From Vespula vulgaris (taxonomy: Eukaryota; Arthropoda; Insecta; Hymenoptera; Vespidae), in the NCBI RefSeq assembly GCF_905475345.1, contig NC_066600.1, positions 4,537,501 to 4,601,500 on the forward strand: 64,000 bases of DNA, read 5' to 3'. How positions within the stretch are numbered: the first letter of the stretch is position 1; the number at the start of each line of letters is the position of its first letter. The translations under genes were made by a program, and so were the position numbers. Positions 1 through 13,420 of this stretch are shown in pieces. The notes under the pieces are model-generated. The model saw only the letters and a list, made by a program, of their open reading frames with translations. It was not told the origin of the DNA and did no database searches.

Positions 1-1233
1 CATGTTAGGTGTCGTGTAAGCGCGTTATGTTTCGACGTTGTTACATTGCTTGGATATGGCTAAGTCTAAAGTTGTATCGCGTTGGTAATAAAGCAAACTC
101 TTGATCGTTACCGAGTTGATTCGAGAGAAAGAGAGGGTGAAAGAAAGAGAGAGGGGGGGGGAAGGTGGAAGAGAAAGAGTGAGAGAAAAAGGAGAGAGGA
201 AAAGAATATGGTGCACACGACAATACATTGATTTTATCAAAATCCGGTTCAAACTTTTCTCCCACGCGAGTATAACGTTATTTCTACGAATCTTTACGGT
301 CTAAACTTGACAAAGTTCATTCGATCAAACTTACTAATTATGAAAACACGCTAGGAACTAATTATAAGAACTAATTATTTAGATTACAGAGATGGGTGTT
401 ATCATAAATAATTATTATTATTTTTGTTATCATGTAAACGCTCGATAATTGTTATTTGAGAAGTTTTCACGAAAAGAGAAAAATATTTTCATCATTTATT
501 ATATCGTCTATATAATATAATAACATAATTAAACGATTTGTTTTTAATATAATTATTACTTTTTTTTTTTTTTTCTTAGTAAAACAATATTTCAATCATT
601 TATTATACATTATATGGTATGTGTACGATACAAAATTTTTTTTTAAACCGATTGTTTACCTAATTATTAGATTACTTACTTACTTACTTTTTTTCATTAT
701 TTCTTTCAAGAATTATATTTTGATTATTTTTATTATTTACATAACGAGGAAGAACTATTTCATGAAATATCTTAATAAATTCGATTAATATCTATATATA
801 CTATAAGATCTATGTATACTAAAAACATTTAAAAAAATTTATTAGAATAAACGAAAACATCGTAATAATTCCCATCTCTGTACGACGCGATGTCAAAAGA
901 AAGAAAATAACAAAAAAAAAGAAAGGAAGGAAGAAAGAAAGAAATAAAGAAAGTAAGAAGGATGAGAAAGAGGAAATATATATGAGAGATGATAAATTTA
1001 ATAAAATATTTCGAGTACTTAGAAAATATAAGGTATATAAATGAATGTATTGCAGAATAAAGAGTATATAAAGATAATAGCGCGAGGAGTTGGGAGAAGA
1101 GCTTTTGTTTCTCGATTGAACGATGGGATCTGTAAATAATATTAACAAACAGTTTCGGTTTTGAACGAATTTTCTTGAGTAGTCTTATTAGTGTACACTT
1201 ATGTATGTCCTGTATGTTTATACACATATATAA

Positions 1234-1281
1234 TATATATACATATATATTATACATATATTATATATACATACATATATA

Positions 1282-1330
<49 letters not shown>

Positions 1331-1340
1331 GTATATATAC
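1234..1340. repeat. AT / ATAC dinucleotide microsatellite
   Basis: Long alternating TA tract, purest from about 1281 to 1325, with interspersed ATAC steps on both sides. It makes spurious Tyr/Ile reading frames. Confidence 0.9.
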
Positions 1341-2116
1341 AATATTGTGTACGTATTATTCTCCCTGTGTAAATTTCGAATAGGATGAACATTATGAAAT
1401 ATGAATAGCACTGTAAGGAAAATCGATGTAATTATGATAATATGTAATCGTGAGAGTGTAATAACGTAATATTACGATTAAAAAAAAAAAAACAAAAAAT
1501 AAATGAATAAATAAATAAATAAGTGAGTAAATAAATAAAGCAGCACGTTGCATTACTTTTTTCAATCATTCATTCGAGAAAAGAAATGAACTGAAGAAAC
1601 GACAGCTCGAGTGATTGCACGTGACAAATAATTTGTCAATGAAGTTATTTAAAATGACAATGAAAAAGAAAATTATTGTTCTCGTCTATTAAGGTTCCAT
1701 TATTATTTTTATTGGATTTGATAGCTAATTAAGTAATTTTTTTTTCTTTCTTTTTTCTTTTTTCTTTCTTTTTTTTTTGTACGACGATGACACAACGTGT
1801 AAAATGTGTTCGTGTATGAGTTTTAGAGTAATAAGTTATATTAGTCGGAAATCTTTTGAACTTTTTTTTTCTTTTTTTCTTTTTTTTTCCCTTTTTTCTC
1901 TCGAACGTATGATCTCTTTTTTCTTTTATTCTTTTCTTTTTATTTTTTTTTTAATTTATTTTATTTTATTTTATTTTTTTTAATATCGATGATAAAATAC
2001 GAGAAGGTACGGAACGACGAGTGAATAAAAATGCGAAAGGTATTTGGGAATAAAACTTCTTCGCAGATAACGTAAAATAATTTCTAATCGTTCAATAAAA
2101 TATAATTAAACGAGAT

Positions 2117-2145
2117 TATTAATTAATTAATTAATTAATTAATTA
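2117..2145. repeat. TTAA tetranucleotide repeat
   Basis: About seven perfect AATT/TTAA units, self-complementary. A second, unrelated run of the same unit lies at 23915-23943. Confidence 0.92.
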
Positions 2146-2689
2146 GATAAGTTAAATACGAAATAATTTGTTAATCGTGAGAAATGATTTTCAGCGATTG
2201 GATCTGAACACTGAAAAATATTATTCGTTTTTTCTCTTTTTTTTCTTTTTTTTTCTTTTTTAAATAATTTTCGACCTTTTGAACTCTAATACTTACCACG
2301 GTAACGTTACGTCTTACGTTTAGAAAGTAGCTTATGATCCGTAATGTTTCAAGGAAAACAACCGACGCTTTGTTACTGATTAAGCGGAATAATGGGGTTT
2401 TATGGGGGAGACAAGTGTATGCTTCTTATGTTAAGGTACGCGAAGCCAACGTTCAAGCGAGTATTATCGAGTTTATTGGCAATCTCGTCGATCTGAGACA
2501 AGAAAGAGATTTTTAATCGTCGTCAATCGAGACTGAAAAATGAAAATAAAAATCGTAAAAATACGTTAATTATTAGAAACATTCGTCTTATTTGACTTAT
2601 TATTTCATGAAATGAAATGAAATTTCTATTAACACGTATAATCATTAGAAACGACAACAAAGAAAATTATTATTTAAAACTTTTTTGTT

Positions 2690-2798
2690 TCCGTTATCGA
2701 TTTCGATTGAAATTCGATTTATTTTTAATATTAAGCGTAATTTTATATATACGAATGAAAAAATTGGCTAAAGAATCGCAATAAACCATATAAAGAAA

Positions 2799-2857
<59 letters not shown>

Positions 2858-3620
2858 AGATTTTTGGTTAATTATTATTTTATTAATTTATCCAATTGAA
2901 AATCGATCAATTTTTAATGCCGAAAAAAAACTTTATACATGATTGATATACATGAATAATAGTTGACGTTTAAAATTTACAAGAAAAGATAACAATTACC
3001 TAATTTGGTATTAGGTTGTCTCATTAAAATTCAATTGATTTTTAATATCAAAACGTGAATTTAATTGTAATTGACGTACGTCAAAGAAATTGGTACGTTA
3101 TATTAAAAAGAACCTATAAAAAGAAAATTATTACAAAAAAATCTATAATCAAGTAATTTTTTTATTAGATTATTCCATTGAAATTCGATCAATTTTTAAC
3201 ACCAAAATATTTATACGTGATTGACATACTTCAATAATAATTAACGTGTAAGATATACATAAAACTATAACAAGAAAGTTATTATTAAAAAAAGCTATAA
3301 TTATCTAATTTGATATTAGTTTATCTTATTAAAATTCTATTGATTTTTAATATCAAAACGTGAATTTAAATGTGATTGACATACGTCAATGCAATTAGTA
3401 GATTACATAAAAAAAAAAAAATTATTATTAAAAATCTATAATCGACTAATTTTGTTATTAGCTTATACCATTGAAATTTGATTAATTTTTAATATCGAAA
3501 TATAACTTTATACGTAATTAACATACGTCAATGATAATCGTTATGTTATATTACAAAGGACACATGAAAAGCAAAATTATTATTAAAAATTTGCATTTAT
3601 CTAACTTTTAATTGGCTTAT
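2690..3620. repeat. Tandem array of about six diverged ~150-base units
   Basis: A phrase like ATTGAAATTCGATCAATTTT recurs near 2705, 2897, 3030, 3179, 3331 and 3470, followed each time by a TATCAAAA/CGAAATA block, TTTATACGTGATT, GACATACGTCAA and AAAATTATTATTAAAAA. Spacing is about 130-155 bases except where an ATT microsatellite has inflated one unit. Units starting near 3030 and 3331 resemble each other more than their neighbours (both have ATATCAAAACGTGAATTTAA), suggesting a two-unit higher-order step of about 300 bases. Confidence 0.85.
2799..2856. repeat. ATT trinucleotide microsatellite
   Basis: About 19 perfect TTA units embedded inside one unit of the surrounding tandem array. Confidence 0.95.
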
Positions 3621-4350
3621 TTATCTACGTTGAAGATAAATATCATCGAATGAGACATTAAATTTTTTATAATATAATAGAAGAAGAAATTTATATTAAA
3701 ATAATTCCAAATTATTACATTTAATTCTGTCTTAAATTTACTATTGATTTTATTTGTTGGGACTTATTTATCTTGTTTACGATAAAAACAAATACGTACA
3801 CGTTTTCCTTGTTCAAAAAGCAAACACCGACGTACTTATACACTTCAACACGAAAAACACGTTATAAGCATTCCTATGAAATCTGAAACACTACTCTCAT
3901 GTAGACGAGTCGAGAAGGTTAATTAACAACATGGCGAATAATAATGGAAATGGTAACACTATTTGAAAGACAAAGCTCTCGTTCTCGAAAGAATCTGGAT
4001 CAGCAAAAGCAACAAAAGAAGAGGAAGAGCAAACCTCGTTAACATCAATCACAAGTCATACACTAGAGATAATTTTTCATCTCGTCTCATCTCTCTTTCT
4101 TTCCTTTTTATCTCTTTTTCATTCCATAAAAACATTATAATCATATCTGAAAAACGATTGATTTTTTGATTACGTAAAAAAGAAAAAAAAAGAAATTTTT
4201 TAACTACAAATCTCTTTCGTTTATATGTAATATACGATACATAGCTATTATATATGTATATGTATATATATATATATCTTATATATACATGATCTTATAC
4301 ATATAGATACGTACATACATACGAACACACACACACACACACACTAGATA

Positions 4351-5880
4351 TATAGAATGTCCTAATCAAACAGTGTTCACAAGAATTATTGTGAGATTTA
4401 GTGATTTGATCTAATTAATTTTGTTTTCGAAAGGAGATAGATTCCTATATAGTAAAAAAACTGGTAAAAATCTTAAATAACAATGTTTATATCATTTCAT
4501 ATAGCATATCATTCGAAAGACCTTTTAATTCTATTTATAATAATGCTGTTCATTTAAAATTTTAAGAGAATAATTTACAAGAAAATGCGTTTTAAAGTTT
4601 TCAAACAATTGACAAAGACTCTTGTTTTATTAAATATTAAAAATGTTAATGTTAGATCGAATATTTGATTATACATCACATGTAATTTGACGATAAAACC
4701 GATTGGAATGATCTGCATACGTTGACATATAGTGACAAAATATTCTCATAGAAAAAAAAAAAAATATCAAATTAATGGAAAAAATGAAATTAATAAAATG
4801 AAAAAAATAATCGTATAGAAATAAAATATGTTCAGCTTAAAATAAAAACGAAAAATTTGTATTGGCTTATTATTATTTGATATTCAATTACAGGCTTGCA
4901 ATTCGATTACGAAAATCTTGTAAAGATTTCAATGTAAAATCCTCCGTAACATATATAATTCTCCATGATATGTTTCAAATGATATAATTCATAACGACTT
5001 GGCAAGATATACTCTTAAACAAGTAATGTCAAATTATAACAAACGCGACATACAATAGTTATTAATGACATCAAAATCCATTAGCTTTAACATTGTCTCA
5101 CACAGATATTAATACATATAGATTAAAAAGATAAATTTCTATAAATAGATAAATCTTGTGAACAGTTTAATTAATCTCTCAATTAACTAAATTCGATATT
5201 AATAATAGCACAGTAATAATTACAGCGGCATAGAGGCAATCACGTAAAAATATCAGGCAGAAATATAATGATATTATTTAATCAAATCACACGCCATAAC
5301 ATAATGTTATCAAATTTATTCATAATTCCATAAGAAAAATTAATCGGAAATATTTTCAGCAAAAAGAATAAAAAACAAATGGTTATATTTAACTCTCGAA
5401 TAAATCAAAATATATCTCTTCGGTTAAATTATTTAGTAAAATGAAGGACGAATAACTTTGTTACACATACATTCATTGAAATATTGGATATACTGCAAAA
5501 TGTTTGATGTAAACTAAGCAAACATTTTATTACTCTATGAAGGTTGGCGATAATTTGAATATTTAATAAAATAAGAGTTGTTTTCAACCTGAAACTTCGA
5601 AATGAATTTTCTCGTGTATTACTGATTTAAAATTTTAAATAAATAACACCATTCTCGGTAAAATTAAAAGACCTCTCAAATGATATATCACTTGACTCCT
5701 ATTACCATTCCAGATTTTTCAGAGGGTTGTCATCCCCATCAAGTAATTAGGCCAAGGTGGATTGAATATATGATAAAAATTTATCTCTTACAAAAACAAA
5801 ATTGACCTGTCTCGACGTTCTTCGAAAATAATTATTAAATCTCATAATAATTCTGCTGGATACTTTCTTTTGAAACATCT
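4351..5880 (+). repeat. Dispersed repeat element, copy 1 (~1.5 kb)
   Basis: Diverged but clearly collinear with 28539-29768. Shared landmarks in the same order: TATAGAATGTCC at the left edge; GCATATCATTCGAAAGACC (copy 2 GCATATTATTTGAAAGATC); a TTTTATTAAATATT block; GATATATCACTTGACTCC (copy 2 GATACGCCACTTAATCCC); GGGTTGTCATCC; ACAAAATTGACCTGTCTC; and a right end CTGGATACTTT / GTGGACACTTT. The left GAATGTCC and right GGACAC are roughly inverted, as in a terminal inverted repeat. No long open frame remains, so it is a dead or non-autonomous element of a family I cannot name. Confidence 0.75.
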
Positions 5881-5919
5881 ACATAAATATCATATATTTA
5901 TATAAATAAAATAAGTATA

Positions 5920-6868
5920 GTATATATTTCTATTGTATCTGTTAATGATGTATGATTAAAAATATATAAAAAAAATAAAAATTGATAAAAAAAAAGAAAG
6001 AAAAATGCAATCTCTTTAAACGAAAACAATTTTACATTTAAGATTTATTTCATTTATGTAGAATACGTGTATATGTGTGTATGTACGCGTGTGTTATACA
6101 TATATATAAATGAACACATATATCATACATATATATATATTCATATAATGAAATGTGTATAATATAATATATATGATATTCCATTTTTCCAAAAATCGAT
6201 TTGCTAATATATCAAAAATAAAAATTGGTAAATTTCAAATAGCTTTTTAAAAAATATAATTTAATATTTAAGATATCTGTTATGATAGGAAATATCCATG
6301 AAATATAAGAAATCATAAAAATAAAAGTATCTTCTTATATAAAAGAAGAAGAAAGAGAGGGGGAAAAAAGAAAAAAAAGAAAAAGAAAAGAAGAGAAGCT
6401 AAAACAAACATAATATTAAACATTTTTTTTCTTCCTTCCTTTCTTTCGTGATATAAAATTCAATCATAACTATCTATAACATATATTTCTATTATATCTA
6501 TCCAACGATGTATGATTGCAAATATATAAAAGAATAAAATTTGATAAAAAGAAAATGCTATCATTTTCTAAAGGAACAATTTTACTTCTAAGATTTATTC
6601 CATTTACGTGGAATATATAATAATAATAATTGATTTTATCTATACATATATATATATACCATATATTCATATAATAAAATATATATATAATATTTCATGT
6701 TTATCTGACTAAAAATCGATTTACTAATATAGCAAAAATAAAAATTTCAAATAACATTTTCAAGAATAAAATTTAACATCCCTTATGCATGATACGTAAT
6801 ATTCATGAAAAAAAATAAGGAATCATAAAAGTAGAAGAGTTTTCTTATAAAAAGAAAAAAGAAAGGAC

Positions 6869-6932
<64 letters not shown>

Positions 6933-7030
6933 AAAAATAAAGAGGAAAAAAAAGAAAAGATAAAATAAACGTAAGGATTTTTTTTCCTTTCTTTCTTCTT
7001 TCCTGATATAAAATTCGATCATAAATATTC
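5920..7030. repeat. Tandem duplication, two ~555-base units
   Basis: Unit A (about 5920-6465) and unit B (about 6478-7030) share ATTTCTATT..TATCT, GATGTATGATT..AAATATATAAAA, a TTTTAC..TTAAGATTTATT block, ATTCATGAAA..AATCATAAAA, a purine microsatellite, and GATATAAAATTC.ATCATAA. Offsets between matching landmarks are about 554-560 bases. In unit B the purine tract has expanded into a long AG run. Confidence 0.85.
6872..6929. repeat. AG dinucleotide microsatellite
   Basis: About 28 AG units, lying at the position of the short AAGAGAGGGGG purine tract in the other copy of the duplicated unit. Serine/leucine-rich frames here are artefacts. Confidence 0.95.
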
Positions 7031-8833
7031 GTGAGATCGAGCACGATAAAATTGCAACGATCGTATGAGGATAAAGTCTCACACTGGTTTCGAAAGCAAA
7101 GTATACATTTATCAGAACAGCTCTATTCGAGAATTGGAATGGAATCACATCGAAAACGGAGCTAACATCGATTCGCCCTCTTCAGAAATTGTCTCCTTCG
7201 AACCATCGTCGTTCTCAAAGATACCTTTTCTGTACTTTCAGATATAATGGCGCAAGAGCGAATTGGATATCTGGAAAAGGCGTTTAAGGGTAGGTGTAAC
7301 TTTTCCTGCAGAAACCAAAAAGTAGATGTGGATTCGATTGAGAAACGAATAGTAACATAAATCTATCTGTCTTAATCGAATTCAAGAAAATGATAAATCA
7401 AATTTTATTTTTCCTTCTTGAGAAATTCTTTTTCTTTTTCTTTTTTTAACTCACAAATAATCTTACACTTTTAATTAAACTTTCTCTGGGATCAAATGAA
7501 ATTTTACTATTTCTTCTTAAGAATCTTTTTTATTTATTTTTATTTTTTTAACTCACAAATAATCTTACGATTTTTATTTAACTTCCTCGAGGAGACACAC
7601 AGATAACGTTCATTAATTCAACAGAAATTAACTCGCGAACAAAGTTAATCTTTGAATTTTTATTTAATTTTTTCAAGAACAATAACGCTGATCTATACGA
7701 TACATTTGTTCTTCATTCTTTTTTAATTAATTAATCAAAATTATTTTTATTGAACAAATAAGAAACGATAATCCGAGGAATAACTTTATTCTACCATAGA
7801 ATCTCTTAATAACGAGAAAACAAAAATGTATGTGAAGTACTACTGTATGTGGTAATAATTTATCATCGCAAAGGAAAAAAAAAAAGAAAAAGAAAAAGGA
7901 AAAGAAAGAAAGAAAAAAAATTCATCTTCGAAGAATTCAACAACTCGAATTTAAACAAAACAAAATTTCTATTTCCCGTACGTTACGATCGTTCGACTAA
8001 CAATCCGCAAACATTATTACCATAATGTTTTTCCGCAAAACAAAAAAGATTCTTGCATTTTTCATTTTCCATCCGAAATTATGCAAGATATTAAAATTTT
8101 GTAGTCATCAAAAAGTAAAAAAAAAAGAAAGAAAAAAAATGAAATAAATAAAAAAAAAAGGAAGAAAAAAGGCAAAAGGAAAAAGAAACAAGAATACCAA
8201 CTAACAAAAGGAACCCACTTATATAAAATATAAACATATTAACGCTACGAATGAATCATACAATTTATAATATTTGACCGAGTTTTACCATGACTGTTAA
8301 ACGTCAAATCATTCGCGAAGTACTTCTCCGGGCTAAACATGAAAAGAGCATTCCCGTCGATCGAGTTCGATCGTGCTACTTCCCACGGCAAAATGTGAAA
8401 ATGTGAGAGAAAGTGGGGAGAAAAAAGTGAGAGAGAGAGAGAGAGAGAGAAAAGAAAGAAAGAAAGAGAGAAAGAGAGAAATAGAGATAAAAGAGAAAGA
8501 CAGAGAGAAAGAGAAAGAGAAAAAGAGAGAGAGAGAGAGAAAATTCTCTTTATCTCTTTCTCTCTCTTTCTAGGAAGGTTGTAACGAAATGTTCAAAGAC
8601 GACTTTATTTCCTAGCACTCGTAACCTCCTCGAACGAGAGGAAGCGATCCGCCTCTTTTACCATTGTTTCATCTGAACAGGTTCCTTGTAGGTCTCTAGA
8701 GAGAATGCCTACCATCTCTAGTTCTCTCCTAGTTCTGTTTTCAACTTTCTATCTTTACATGCGAATTGTATCCACCTGGGCTTGGCCACTTTAATACATA
8801 AAGAAAGAGAAAAATGTATGTCGGTATGTCTAT

Positions 8834-8852
8834 ATCTCTTTCTTTATCTCTT

Positions 8853-8917
<65 letters not shown>

Positions 8918-8935
8918 ATGTCTTCCTCTCTATTT
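8834..8935. repeat. CT dinucleotide microsatellite
   Basis: CT-rich tract, pure from roughly 8866 to 8907, with TTTCTC and TATCTC interruptions at both sides. Confidence 0.93.
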
Positions 8936-9030
8936 CTCTTGAACAGCTGCGGATTGTTTTTCTTCCTGATGTTTCTACAAGGTTAATATATTTTTGGAAT
9001 AGGAAGGAACACATGGCCTGTCATGGATTT

Positions 9031-9215
9031 TTCAAATAACTTCATTATTTGAAAAAAGAATTTTTTTTTCCCAAATAACTTCATTTGAAAAAAGAAAAAT
9101 ATTTTTCTTGTTTTTTTTTTTTTTTTCATCTCTTTCTTTTTCCCAAATAATGAAGTTGTTTGAAGAATGAAAAATATTTCTTTTTGTTTATCTTTCAAAT
9201 TTCATTATTTGGAAA
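9031..9215. repeat. Short interspersed inverted and direct repeats (CAAATAACTTCATTATTTG family)
   Basis: CAAATAACTTCATTATTTG near 9035 is followed by further direct (CCCAAATAACTTCATTTG, ~9070) and inverted (CCCAAATAATGAAGTTGTTTG, ~9142; TTTCATTATTTGG, ~9200) copies separated by A- or T-rich spacers. The arrangement can fold into hairpins. Confidence 0.75.
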
Positions 9216-9659
9216 AAGAGATCCTTTTTCTTCTTTTTTTAATAATTGTTATCTGAAGGAAGAAGAAAGAATTTCTTTTTTCCATTTTATTCTTCACCGT
9301 ATCTTATTATTATTATTATTATTGTTGTTGTTGTTGTTGTTTTTATTCTTCGCTTTTTTATTTATTTATAGTGATAAAAAAGATTTCGAATGTTTCGAAT
9401 TTGTCTCGATCCGAATGATTTCAAATTTGTCTAAGACTATTTTTGAATCTATAAATTTATTATAAAATAGTAAAGAAATCAATTCTCGTTTGAAGAAATA
9501 TCGATGATTTTTATTATACTTCAAAAAAAAAATATAGTCTCCGAGTTGTAAGTTTTCATCGACACTATGTATACATAGTCATTTTAAATCGCCCCTTTCT
9601 CCTTTTCTTTCTCCCTTCGCTCAGAAATTTTTTTCTATCATGAAAAGGATATGAGATAT

Positions 9660-9735
9660 TTCACATTATCGTATTTTAGGTGACTCACCCTTTACACACA
9701 AGATGTTTCATCCAAATCGAACAGTTTAAATATAT
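9660..9735 (+). repeat. Possible transposon-end fragment
   Basis: The phrase GGTGACTCACCCTTTACA followed by CAAGATGTTTCATCC resembles termini of dispersed insect elements that I remember as ending in a TGACTCACCCTGTATA-like string. No second copy is present in this window, so this is inference. Confidence 0.25.
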
Positions 9736-10434
9736 CCATCCATTCTCATGATACAAGAATTTATTTCGGAAGAAAATTGTTCGTTATTAAAAAATATATA
9801 TATATAAATGCATATACAATTTTCTTTTTTTTTTTAATAACAAAATCATCGGTTCTTTTTTTTTTTCATAACGATATATTTCTATTACTTAGTAATATAT
9901 ATAAAAAAGAAATTAATTCAAGGAATGCTACTGTTCTGAATACGAGACGATCTTGAACGAAAAAAAGAAAAGATTACGTTCAAATATGAAAAATGTAAAA
10001 GTTCTTCGACTTAAGCCTTTTCGATCCGAGTAACGTATTTTTCTCTTTTTTTTTTTTTTTAGGTCATTTGTTATTCCATATTAATCTTCTACAACCCAAT
10101 TTTTTGTCGGGACTCGGAACGAAACAATATTTCAGACAAAAGTAACTTGTTCTTTTTCTATTTTCTTTTCTCTCTTTTTTTTTTTGTACATAAAGGAGAA
10201 CACGTAGCCACTACAAAAAAAAAAAAAATGTAAATTCTTATTTAAAAATAAAAGAAAATTAAATTCAATTAAAGAATTCGACCTTGAAATATCCTCTATT
10301 TTTCGAATCGCAAAAAAAGAACATGAAACGATATGATATGTCCTTCGTATCAAACAAATCTGTAAAATAGATTTTTTTGATAGATTTTTAGTCTCTCATG
10401 AGATATTCCAATTTTTTCGAGATAAATGGGATAC

Positions 10435-10560
10435 ATATATATGGTATATATAATATTACTATATATACGATATTTATAGTATATTTACATACATACACAT
10501 ATATATATTATATATATTAAATATATATATATATATATATATTTAATATATGTATATATT
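10435..10560. repeat. AT-rich palindromic microsatellite
   Basis: Alternating AT and TATATTA/TAATATA blocks that are largely self-complementary (for example TATATTAAATATATATA and ATATATATTTAATATATG). It could extrude as a cruciform. Confidence 0.7.
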
Positions 10561-11264
10561 TCTTTTTAATAGGTGATCTCAAAATTACACAGTTTTACAG
10601 AAGATTAAATGTTCCAGTAAATGAATGTTATACATTGTTAAAAAAGAAAAAATGGTATAAACGAGGACGAACAGATCGCTTAAAATATAGTACTATCAGA
10701 AGTCACTAAGAAGAAAAGAGTATAACAGGTGGGACGAGGGTGGTGGTAAGGGAGGTAGAACTTTCAAGGATACTTTTATCGAGTGAGGGAAGTAGTTGCA
10801 TTCGGAATAGAGTACAGGTAATTGATGAAGAATCTGTAGCTCGGTAACACTCGAAAGCTTCTTGGCATGGAATAAGAAGAAGAAAAAGAAGAAAAAAAGA
10901 GAAAGAGAGAAAAGAGGAAAAGGAAGAAAAAAAAAAGAAAGAAAAAGGAAAAGAGAAGAAGAAGAAGAAGAAGAAAGAATAAGGAAGAGAAAATGGTATC
11001 CTGGAGAAGTGTTCGTGCGATGCCGATCACGTGCTTCATTGTCGCTCTACTACCGAAACGTATTTAGATTCTCGTAATGGAAGACACGTGACTATTTTCG
11101 GAAAGTTCCTTGACGGCACGCTTCAAGACGTTCCTGACATTAGAGAATAGTGTACACAAAATAACAGAGCAGTCTAATTACCCGATGATACGACCGCAAT
11201 GTTCTTGATGAGTCTCTTGATGATCCCTCATGAGATCTATTCTATTGATTTAATACATCAACTA

Positions 11265-11308
11265 ACACTCACTGGAGAAATTGTGATTGCTCTTTTGATT
11301 ACTGTTAT

Positions 11309-11363
<55 letters not shown>

Positions 11364-11554
11364 ATTATATATATATAATTTATACATATAATTAATATAT
11401 ATTATAATTATATACATGTAATTTATATATATATAATTATGTATATATATATGCATATACATACATATATATATAGTAATTTTTAATAAGATTAATTTTC
11501 TTAATATTCACTGGAGAAATTATAATTGCTCATTTGATTACTGTTATTTGAACA

Positions 11555-11595
<41 letters not shown>

Positions 11596-11620
11596 ATTAT
11601 TAATAAGATTAATTTTCTGA
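11265..11620. repeat. Tandem duplication, two units each with an AT microsatellite
   Basis: CACTGGAGAAATTGTGATTG (11269) and CACTGGAGAAATTATAATTG (11509) each lead into TTTGATTACTGTTATTTGAA, an AT microsatellite, and TTTTTAATAAGATTAATTTTC / TATTAATAAGATTAATTTTC. The unit is about 240 bases in the first copy and shorter in the second because the AT tract is shorter. Confidence 0.9.
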
Positions 11621-12094
11621 ATAACAGCATTTAGAATAACTTTAGAAATGTTTATTTCAAAAAATTGATTATTATGACTGAGAATAAATATCGAATAAAA
11701 GAACAAACAACAAAATTATTTGTCAGAGATTAATAATTGGACAATCTTGTAAAGTTACTTTACTATAACATCCTGTTGAAAAATTAATGATTGTTGTTGA
11801 TATATATATATATATCTTTTTTCTTCTCATTTTTCTTTTTTTATAAATAGAATATAATTAAATTGTGAATAGAAAAATGATTTTACGTTTTACACTGAGA
11901 CATTGACAAATTGCTTACATTAATTCGAATACGTTAGTCATTTTATTCCTATACTTGATGGTTGGAAAAAGAAAAAAATTTTTTTAATGTAACACAACGA
12001 GTCGATTACACAACCTAACTGAATTTTTCGTGAAAACTTTTACTTCGTGTTGATTATTACTTATTCTACATATTATTATTACTATTATTCTTAT

Positions 12095-12096
12095 TC

Positions 12097-12154
<58 letters not shown>

Positions 12155-12155
12155 C
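12095..12155. repeat. ATT trinucleotide microsatellite
   Basis: About 19 near-perfect TTA units. Confidence 0.93.
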
Positions 12156-12364
12156 ATCATTTCAAATATTAATTCAGAACTAATTCACTGTATCATTCCC
12201 TGAACTGGATTAATTTAACGCAAACAATATATCTAAAAAAAATTTCTTGTATCAAACTTTCCGAGATATATTAAAATACAAAATAAAAATGAATAAAAAA
12301 ATATCGAATCTCTTTACGACCATGTTCATTTTTTCGTATAAAATTTCTTCTTATTTTTTCATTT

Positions 12365-12366
<2 letters not shown>

Positions 12367-12420
<54 letters not shown>
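12367..12420. repeat. AT dinucleotide microsatellite
   Basis: About 27 TA units, followed by a short AG run. Confidence 0.95.
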
Positions 12421-12423
<3 letters not shown>

Positions 12424-13110
12424 AGAGAGAAGAAAAAATGGAACATTTTTCGACTAATGTATCATAAAGTTCGAACAAGTGGATCAAGAGGGGCGGTCAG
12501 GGAATTTATTGAAGTGGATGATGGTGGTCCAAAAAATAAACATATTACTTATGAAACTCTTATACTCTTTGATATACTATAATCATACTAACGCAATAAT
12601 TGATCATCGTATGCTCTTATAATAGCTAAATCGATAAAGGTTACGAAAAGATAATCCAAAATTCGTGTGGCAACGATATGTGTTAACGATAGAGAAAACA
12701 TCGATCCTCCGCATATACGATAGAATGTATGTTCAATTATTCAGGATCGTTTATTTCTACAAGATTGGATAAAGCTCGAGAGGCAAAAGGTATCGGACCT
12801 TTTTGGGCTACGAGCCTAAATAAATAATTCGAATCTCGCTTGATTTAAAAGCTATTCAAGATGGAGTGAGGGAGAGAAATAGAGATAGAGAAATAGAGTT
12901 AGAAAGATAGAGATAGAGTTAAAAAGAGAGAGAGAGAGAAAAGTCGTACACAGAAGAAATGGATACTACTACCAGATTGGTAAAAGTAATTTATCCTTCG
13001 AACGATGGACGTAATAAAGTTGAAGAAGACTACAACATGGGACGTAGTAGTGCACGAAACGATTGAAAATTTAGCACCGTGTGTCGTACGTTATCGAGGA
13101 ATACGTAGGA

Positions 13111-13112
<2 letters not shown>

Positions 13113-13161
<49 letters not shown>

Positions 13162-13220
13162 AACACGTATACGCATACACGACATACATCACACGTGCGC
13201 GCGCGCACCTGTATATATAT
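13113..13220. repeat. AT / AC / GC-alternating dinucleotide tract
   Basis: A TA run (13113-13152) passes into ACACAC, then ACGTGCGCGCGCAC near 13193-13206. Purine-pyrimidine alternation over this span is the kind that can adopt Z-DNA. Confidence 0.8.
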
Positions 13221-13324
13221 ATAGGTAGATCGTACGTGCTCGCGCGCAAAATCGTTTGCTAGATATCGACCAGCAAGCCGGCAAAGCGAACAACTACTCG
13301 AGACAAATATCAAAGCTTCGAAGT

Positions 13325-13385
13325 GAAAGTGGTAGTAACGTTGATAGTAATAGAGTAGTAATAGTGATAGTGATAGTAATAGTAA

Positions 13386-13420
<35 letters not shown>

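Larger units (their letters stand above)
1..2690. other. AT-rich non-coding DNA, no gene seen
   Basis: Mostly A/T with homopolymer runs. It contains a purine-rich AG stretch near 121-200, a TTAC run near 672-688, a purine AAAG tract near 900-975 and a T/C-rich tract near 1737-1980. A small open frame at 2334-2516 on the plus strand (starting MIRNVSRKTTDALLL) resembles nothing I know and is probably chance. Confidence 0.5.
7030..10430. other. Non-coding stretch with purine/pyrimidine tracts
   Basis: A moderately GC-richer patch at about 7050-7330 and another at 8580-8780 are non-repetitive, but I recognise no protein. Around 7425-7590 there are two copies, about 115 bases apart, of a block containing AACTCACAAATAATCTTAC. 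AG-rich (8428-8545) and CT-rich (8834-8935) microsatellites face each other across the 8.58-8.78 kb patch, so a long AG/CT inverted pair could form. Confidence 0.5.

Noticed and set aside
6783..7148. 121-codon minus-strand frame
   Set aside because: Its centre is the translated AG microsatellite, and it spans the junction of a tandem duplication without similarity in the other copy.
7065..7247. 60-codon plus-strand frame starting MRIKSHTGFESKVYIYQNSS
   Set aside because: Non-repetitive and complex, but no family resemblance, no splice context and no second line of support.
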